64,000 nucleotides of DNA, taken from contig NZ_QWEZ01000001.1 of assembly GCF_003864255.1 (NCBI RefSeq), positions 248,001-312,000 of the forward strand, read 5' to 3'. Positions 59,643-64,000 of the stretch are shown one piece after another. The notes under the pieces were generated by a model. It had not been told where the DNA came from. It worked only from the letters and a program-made list of their open reading frames with translations, and did not search any database. Source of the DNA: Aestuariirhabdus litorea. GTDB lineage: Bacteria > Pseudomonadota > Gammaproteobacteria > Pseudomonadales > Aestuariirhabdaceae. Made by a program: the position numbers and the translations under genes. The stretch's first letter is position 1. Every line of letters begins with the position of its first letter.

Positions 59643-60212
59643 TCACCGGCTGGTGATTCGGTTGTGGGTAAGCCCCTGGTGACAGTCGATACAGGTCTCG
59701 CCGCGCTCATCCATCTGCTGGTGGTTGAGTCGGGCTCGCTGGGGTTGCGCTGCGAGATTAAAGTTGTCGCCCTGGTGACAGTGACGGCAGTTGGCTGAAT
59801 TGTCAGCCTCCATCTGTTTCCAGACCGACTCGGCCATCGCCGGACGCAGGCTTTCAAAATTCTCCTTGGTCACGGTGCCTGCCAGCATATGGTAGATGTC
59901 GGCGGTAGCGACAATCTTGACCTTCATCTTGTCGATAAAGGGGTGGGGGACGTGGCAGTCGGCGCAGGTGGCCGGGATATCGACGCCATCGCCATAATGG
60001 CTCGATGCCTGGTACTCCTGCACGATGGTATCCATCTTCAGGTGGCAGCTGAAACAGAAGGCGTTCTGGTTAGAGAGAACCATGACTCCCTGAAACGAGG
60101 CCGCTCCTGCCACTAGCAGCACCACGCCAATGGGGATGCCCAGTAGCAAGGGGGTTTTGAGCCAGCTCCAGAGCCGTTGCCACCGGGTCGGTTTGTGTTC
60201 ATCCGCGTTCAC
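59643..60212 (-). CDS. NapC/NirT-family tetraheme cytochrome c (HaoC-like)
   Basis: 189 residues. One transmembrane anchor (TPLLLGIPIGVVLLVAGAASF, about 20-41) is followed by four heme-c motifs: CFSCH (53-57), CADCH (83-87), CRHCH (142-146) and CIDCH (174-178). This is the NapC/NirT/NrfH quinol dehydrogenase arrangement. It takes electrons from the quinol pool and passes them to a periplasmic reductase, here the octaheme protein encoded 49 bases upstream. The same gene pairing is called haoCA in epsilonproteobacteria. The tetraheme spacing fits full function. Confidence 0.93.
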   Translation of the reverse strand: MNADEHKPTRWQRLWSWLKTPLLLGIPIGVVLLVAGAASFQGVMVLSNQNAFCFSCHLKMDTIVQEYQASSHYGDGVDIPATCADCHVPHPFIDKMKVKIVATADIYHMLAGTVTKENFESLRPAMAESVWKQMEADNSANCRHCHQGDNFNLAAQPQRARLNHQQMDERGETCIDCHQGLTHNRITSR

Positions 60213-60233
60213 AATGACCTCCTCGGTTGAGGG

Positions 60234-60253
60234 GGGAGGGGCAAGCCCCTCCC
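60234..60253 (-). other. intercistronic stem-loop between haoA- and haoC-like genes
   Basis: GGGAGGGGC (60234-60242) pairs with GCCCCTCCC (60245-60253). There is no T tract on the minus strand, so this is likely an mRNA-stabilising or processing hairpin, allowing different levels of the two cytochromes. Confidence 0.6.
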
Positions 60254-60261
60254 GCCGGTTG

Positions 60262-61722
60262 CTATTTGGCGTCGTTCAGGTAACGGGCCTTAAACGCGTC
60301 CTGCGCTTCCTTGCGGGCCTTTTTCACCTCTTCGGGCTCATTGCCGCTGAACCAGGCGTGCTCGGGTCGGTTAAGGATCTCTTCCAACACTTTGCGGGCC
60401 CGGGCGGCACCCTCGGTGTTGCCGGCATGCTCCGCCTTTTCAACGGTCTCCAGGTATTGCGGTACCATCTCCACGTAGAAGCGTTCGGCCACCTCGAACA
60501 TGCCGTGCCACTGCACGTAGTCGGGAGCCTGCATGGCGGCACCGTGGCGAGCTCGACGGCCTTCGTGGTGCCAGAGGTAGAACCAGGTCCACTCGATCTC
60601 CTCGTCAAAGCCGATGTCGGTGAGCATCTTCTCCTTCTTGAGGGTATCCATCAGGGTCTTGCCGGGGCTGGCGAACTTGTCGTTGTAGAGGTTCACCAGT
60701 GAGTCGAACTGCTGGTAGAAGTTATCCACCATGGACTTGGTATGGCAGGACTGGCACACCTCGGCCATATCCTTGCGACGTTCCTGCCAGCTCTTGATCT
60801 GCTTGCCCTGGGCCTTGGCCTTGGCGTCGATCTTTTCGGAGATGGCCGGGCGCAGGGTCCAGCTGATGCGATCACCAACGTCGTGGGTGACTGCCTGTTC
60901 GCGGGTAGCAGACATGTGGCAGGTAGCACAGGTAGGGGCCGCATCGTAATCCTCACCCACGATCCACTTGGCTGAGTCGAGGTTCATGCGGTCGACGTTG
61001 GCGTAGAAGTTGATACCGTGCTTGGACTCTTCGTAGATCTCCTTTTGCGGATGATCGGGGCCCAGGTGGCATTTGCCGCAGGCTTCGGGACGGCGCGCCT
61101 GCACCATGGAGAATTCATGGCGCTGGTGGCACGCGGTACAGGCACCAACGGAACCATCGGGGTTGAGACGGCCGATACCGGTGTTGGGCCAGGTAGCCGG
61201 GTCCAGGTCACCGTTATCCATCACCTTGACCACCGAACCGTGACACTGCCAGCAGCCATTGACCGCTGCCGGTGACTCTCCATTGAGGGTGAGCGCACCT
61301 TCTACCACCTCGGCGAGGAAGTTATCCAGCGAGCCGATAATCTGGCCTGCCTTGGCGTGGTGGCTCTTGGCAAACTGGTCGACTTCGGACTCGTGGCAGG
61401 TGGCGCAATCTTTCGGGGAGACAATCACCGCAATCGACTGGCCCTCATGTTTGATGGCGTCCGGGTCGGAGGGGTCGGCCTGGTGGCACTCATAGCAGCC
61501 CACATTGGCGCCGTAGTGCTTGGAGCGTCCCCATTGGGCGTAGATCGAGGGGTTCTTGTCCCTGTGGCAGGCGGCGCACTCGGCGCTCTCCTTGCTCAGT
61601 TCCTTGAAGGGTTTGAGCACCATCGGCTTGGGGGCGGCCATGCCGGGGGATGCGATAAAAAACAGGAGTGCTGCCAGCACGGTGCAGAGCACGGCGGGCA
61701 GGGGGAGTCGTTGGGTGTTCAT
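60262..61722 (-). CDS. octaheme hydroxylamine oxidoreductase-like cytochrome c (HaoA-like)
   Basis: 486 residues. A signal peptide of about 29 residues is followed by eight CxxCH heme motifs starting at Cys49, 76, 106, 157, 195, 215, 265 and 323, a full HAO-family octaheme count. The C-terminal helical part includes FYLWHHEGRRARHGAAMQAPDYVQWHGMFEVAERFYVE, typical of the family. Pairing with a NapC-type donor and an FNR-like promoter suggests a reductive enzyme (nitrite or hydroxylamine reduction toward ammonium), as proposed for the HaoA of epsilonproteobacteria, rather than ammonia oxidation. Whether the heme-crosslinking tyrosine is present requires alignment. Confidence 0.92.
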   Translation of the reverse strand: MNTQRLPLPAVLCTVLAALLFFIASPGMAAPKPMVLKPFKELSKESAECAACHRDKNPSIYAQWGRSKHYGANVGCYECHQADPSDPDAIKHEGQSIAVIVSPKDCATCHESEVDQFAKSHHAKAGQIIGSLDNFLAEVVEGALTLNGESPAAVNGCWQCHGSVVKVMDNGDLDPATWPNTGIGRLNPDGSVGACTACHQRHEFSMVQARRPEACGKCHLGPDHPQKEIYEESKHGINFYANVDRMNLDSAKWIVGEDYDAAPTCATCHMSATREQAVTHDVGDRISWTLRPAISEKIDAKAKAQGKQIKSWQERRKDMAEVCQSCHTKSMVDNFYQQFDSLVNLYNDKFASPGKTLMDTLKKEKMLTDIGFDEEIEWTWFYLWHHEGRRARHGAAMQAPDYVQWHGMFEVAERFYVEMVPQYLETVEKAEHAGNTEGAARARKVLEEILNRPEHAWFSGNEPEEVKKARKEAQDAFKARYLNDAK

Positions 61723-61797
61723 GGGAGGGTCCTCTCAAGCGTCCTGCTGGGCTTTGATTCAAGCCAGGTACTGCCATCTCCGGGCAACTCATGACTG

Positions 61798-61838
61798 ATA
61801 CTAGGACAGGCTCAGGGAACCACCTTGATTGATGTCAA
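61798..61838 (-). promoter_or_regulatory. FNR/ANR-type promoter of the hao operon
   Basis: TTGAT-TGAT-GTCAA at 61825-61838 matches the FNR/ANR consensus (TTGATN4ATCAA) at nine of ten positions. A minus-strand TAGTAT -10-like element lies at 61798-61803. A start near 61791 would place the box centre about 40.5 bases upstream, as in class II FNR-activated promoters. Confidence 0.7.
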
Positions 61839-61887
61839 GAAACTGGTTTTTTGCTAATCCGGGTCGCCAGACTCGTCCGGCACGCGG

Positions 61888-62832
61888 TCAGGGGCGGATC
61901 CATGACAGCAGGGAGGGAACCCAGGGCAGCCAGCAGAGGAACACCAGGTTGCTCAACAGCCAGCAGGCGTTGGCAAGCCCCTGGTTCAGCCCGTAGAGAG
62001 AGGCCGGTACGATGGTGAGAACGGCCGCAGGCATACTGGCCAGGATCAATACGCTAGCGGCCAGCAACCCGTCGCCAAAGGTCTGCAGCCCCAGCAGCCA
62101 CACCAGTCCCAGCCCCAGCGCGGGCAGCAGGATGACCCTTAAAAGTGCCAGCGGCAGGGCGCGCCCCAGCTCCGGCAACAGGGCGCGGAAACGAAACACC
62201 AGCCCCACGGAGATCATCAGCAGAAAGGAGCTGAGTGGCACCAGCAGCGAGGTGATCGACCCCATCCAGGCGGGGCGTGAAATACCTCCCAGGTTAAGTA
62301 GCATGCCACACAGCCAGCAGCCCACCACCGCCAGCAGCACCGGGTCGCGCCAGACGCGGGAGGGGGTGTCGACAGGGAACTGGCCATGGCGACGGGCGTA
62401 GGGGAACAGCAGGCCGAAGTAGATCAGCTCCTCGAACAGCTTGTAGAGGGGCAGGAGGGCGAGCCCCGGCTCGCCGAGATAGACAAACAGGGTGAGGGAG
62501 CCCAGGGCTCCCAGGTTGACGAATCCGCCGCCGGGTCCGTAAACCGCCAGTTCCGCGCCGCTCATACGCAGCTGCCGACCGACCACTAACCCCAGCTGAA
62601 AACCGGCCAGCATGATGGCGCCGCCGATGAGGGGGAGCCAGACGAGGGCCCAGTGCAGTTGCTTCAGGTTCCAGATCGCCAACAGAATGGAGAGCGGGAC
62701 GGTGATACGCAGCGCCAGGGCGACGGCCAGGTTGCGCAGGCGGCCGCTGGTCTCGGGGCGCCAGGCAAAGAGCAGCTGTCCCAGCGTAAAACCGGCAACC
62801 ATTACAACAAAGATCAGGACAAAGTCATTCAC
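61888..62832 (-). CDS. AEC family (auxin efflux carrier-like) transporter
   Basis: 314 residues with ten hydrophobic segments in the five-plus-five AEC plan. IFVVMVAGFTLGQLLFAWRPETSGRLRNLAVALALRITVPLSILLAIW opens it. VYGPGGGFVNLGALGSLTLFVYLGEPGLALLPLYKLFEELIYF forms the first half end, and LLAASVLILASMPAAVLTIVPASLYGLNQGLANACWLLSNLVF the second. Substrates in bacteria are often malonate or other organic acids; here unknown. It is located between the hao promoter and an iron-containing alcohol dehydrogenase on the same strand, but 127 bases from the latter. Confidence 0.92.
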   Translation of the reverse strand: MNDFVLIFVVMVAGFTLGQLLFAWRPETSGRLRNLAVALALRITVPLSILLAIWNLKQLHWALVWLPLIGGAIMLAGFQLGLVVGRQLRMSGAELAVYGPGGGFVNLGALGSLTLFVYLGEPGLALLPLYKLFEELIYFGLLFPYARRHGQFPVDTPSRVWRDPVLLAVVGCWLCGMLLNLGGISRPAWMGSITSLLVPLSSFLLMISVGLVFRFRALLPELGRALPLALLRVILLPALGLGLVWLLGLQTFGDGLLAASVLILASMPAAVLTIVPASLYGLNQGLANACWLLSNLVFLCWLPWVPSLLSWIRP

Positions 62833-62959
62833 TGCGCCGGCTCGACGAGAAGGGCGGGCGGCCAGTGTGGGGCAAAGCGGCGCGCGTTGCCATTAGTCGC
62901 TGGTCGCAGGAACGCTGGCCCCCTTACCCCGCCGAGGCGGTGATCAGGGGGCGCGCGGC

Positions 62960-64000
62960 TCAGGTCAGCTCTTCGTAGAGGGCGCGAGTGGCCTCTACCG
63001 TCAGCGGGATCGGGTTACCGCCGGCGCTGGGGTCATCCACTGCCATCTGCGCCAGGAGATCGAGCTGCTCGCGGTCTACCCCGAGGGCACTGAGTTTCTC
63101 CGGGACCTCGAGGCGGCGCGAGAAGTCGATCACCCAGTCGTAAAAACCGTCAAAGCCGCCGGGGATGCCGAGGTAGGCCGCCAGCGGCGCAACCCGCTCC
63201 TCAATGGCGGGGCGATTGAAACGGATCACGGCGGGCAGGGCAATGGCGTTGGTCATGCCGTGGGGGGTGTTGTAGACCGCTCCCACCGGATGGGAAAGCG
63301 CGTGTACGGCTCCGAGCCCCTTCTGGAAGGCGGTCGCCCCCATGGCCGCGGCGCTCATCATATGGCCGCGGGCCTCGATATCGCTGCCATCGGCGAAGGC
63401 GCGGGGCAGGTACTCCTTCACCAGTCGCATCCCCTCGAGGGCGATACCCTGGGACATGGGGTGGTAGAAGGGAGAGCAGTAGGCCTCGAAGCTGTGAATA
63501 AACGCATCCAGCCCGGTTCCTGCGGTAATCACCGGCGGCATTCCCACCGTCAGCTCGGGATCGCAGATCACAATGGAGGGCAGGATTTTGGGGTGGAAGA
63601 TGATCTTCTTTACATGGGTGCTGGAGTTGGTGAGGATGGAAGCGCGCCCCACCTCCGAGCCGGTGCCGGCGGTGGTGGGGACGGCGATAATGGGGGCGAT
63701 GGCGCTGGCATCGGCCCGGGTCCACCAGTCATCGATATCCTCGAAATCCCACACCGGGCGGGTTTGGCCCGCCATAAAGGCGATCAGCTTGGCCAGGTCG
63801 AGCCCGGAGCCGCCGCCAAAGGCGATGACGCCGTCGTGCTGGCCAGAGCGATAAATCTCAAGGCCAGCTTCCAGGGCGTGATCGTCGGGGTTGGGGTGAA
63901 CCTCACAAAAGAGGGCTCGACCCAGTCCCGCCTGTTCCATCAGGCCCAGGGTTGAGGTGGTAATGGGCAGCGAGGCTAACCCCTTGTCGGTCACCAGCAG
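62960..64000 (-). CDS. iron-containing alcohol dehydrogenase (5' truncated)
   Basis: About 346 visible residues; the frame remains open beyond the right edge (LLVTDKGL), so the first tens of residues are missing. GGGSGLDLAKLIAFM is the dinucleotide-binding segment of the group III ADH fold. PTTAGTGSEVGRASIL follows. Metal ligands are expected in GTGLDAFIHSFEAY and LSHPVGAVYNTPHGMTNAI, where the aspartate and three histidines are present. It would interconvert an alcohol and aldehyde with NAD(P); the substrate is unknown. Fe-ADHs of this kind are close to the gamma-hydroxybutyrate/lactaldehyde dehydrogenase branch. Confidence 0.93.
   Translation of the reverse strand: MLVTDKGLASLPITTSTLGLMEQAGLGRALFCEVHPNPDDHALEAGLEIYRSGQHDGVIAFGGGSGLDLAKLIAFMAGQTRPVWDFEDIDDWWTRADASAIAPIIAVPTTAGTGSEVGRASILTNSSTHVKKIIFHPKILPSIVICDPELTVGMPPVITAGTGLDAFIHSFEAYCSPFYHPMSQGIALEGMRLVKEYLPRAFADGSDIEARGHMMSAAAMGATAFQKGLGAVHALSHPVGAVYNTPHGMTNAIALPAVIRFNRPAIEERVAPLAAYLGIPGGFDGFYDWVIDFSRRLEVPEKLSALGVDREQLDLLAQMAVDDPSAGGNPIPLTVEATRALYEELT

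Overview
The window is from a high-GC gammaproteobacterium, most likely a marine or estuarine member of the Oceanospirillales/Pseudomonadales side. The indications are a seven-subunit Mrp-type Na+/H+ antiporter operon with fused A and B subunits, a DUF1538 membrane protein with two PII-like partners, a yeast-type LeuA, PtsP, a RimK operon, an acyl-CoA dehydrogenase/phosphotransferase lipid operon and a HaoA/HaoC-like nitrogen-respiration pair. No rRNA, tRNA, CRISPR array, IS element or prophage was recognised. The species is not identified.

Layout. 1-6.3 kb: partial aminotransferase, Lrp-family regulator with an NAD(P)-binding partner, a candidate structured RNA, DOPA-dioxygenase-like protein, cold-shock protein, DegP/Q-type protease and a cold-shock/DUF1294 membrane fusion. 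6.3-8.9 kb: DUF1538 transporter-like protein plus two PII-like proteins. 9.1-12.3 kb: vWA lipoprotein, ECF sigma factor and membrane-anchored partner. 12.4-19.1 kb: YaiI-like protein, orphan binding protein, and a TetR-controlled RND efflux pair. 19.3-22.4 kb: CBS protein, ArsB/NhaD-type permease, rubredoxin, HD-GYP protein. 22.4-27.3 kb: a five-gene minus-strand lipid/acyl-CoA operon. 27.5 kb: shikimate-kinase-like gene.

27.97-34.31 kb is an accessory island of visibly lower GC. It carries two copies of a ~190-nt palindromic repeat flanking an EamA transporter, a run of hairpins, and a convincing integron attC site separating a TerB-like membrane protein from a small immunity-like protein and a lipoprotein. 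A decayed duplicate of the 3' end of the downstream ferredoxin gene follows, then a GNAT, a cytochrome P460 and a MAPEG gene. The intact ferredoxin and its terminator close the island. Cassette capture and homology-associated insertion therefore appear side by side at one hotspot, with no integrase in the window.

34.3-43.4 kb: ferredoxin/ferredoxin reductase, GST, acyl-CoA dehydrogenase, acyltransferase, patatin-like lipase and an ABC transporter of the TrpXYZ-like type. 43.6-48 kb: leuA, preceded by a Leu-rich leader peptide and a terminator-like hairpin (candidate attenuator), then rimK, an AstE-like deacylase and a retropepsin-like protease. 48-53.6 kb: ZntB-like transporter, mechanosensitive channel, ptsP. 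53.6-59.4 kb: mrp/mnh operon. 59.6-61.8 kb: haoC and haoA behind a well-placed FNR/ANR box. The window ends with an AEC transporter and a truncated iron-containing alcohol dehydrogenase.

Coordinates of CDS starts were adjusted by ribosome-binding site and family alignment where that was informative. All homology statements are from recognising sequence motifs by eye, without database searches.
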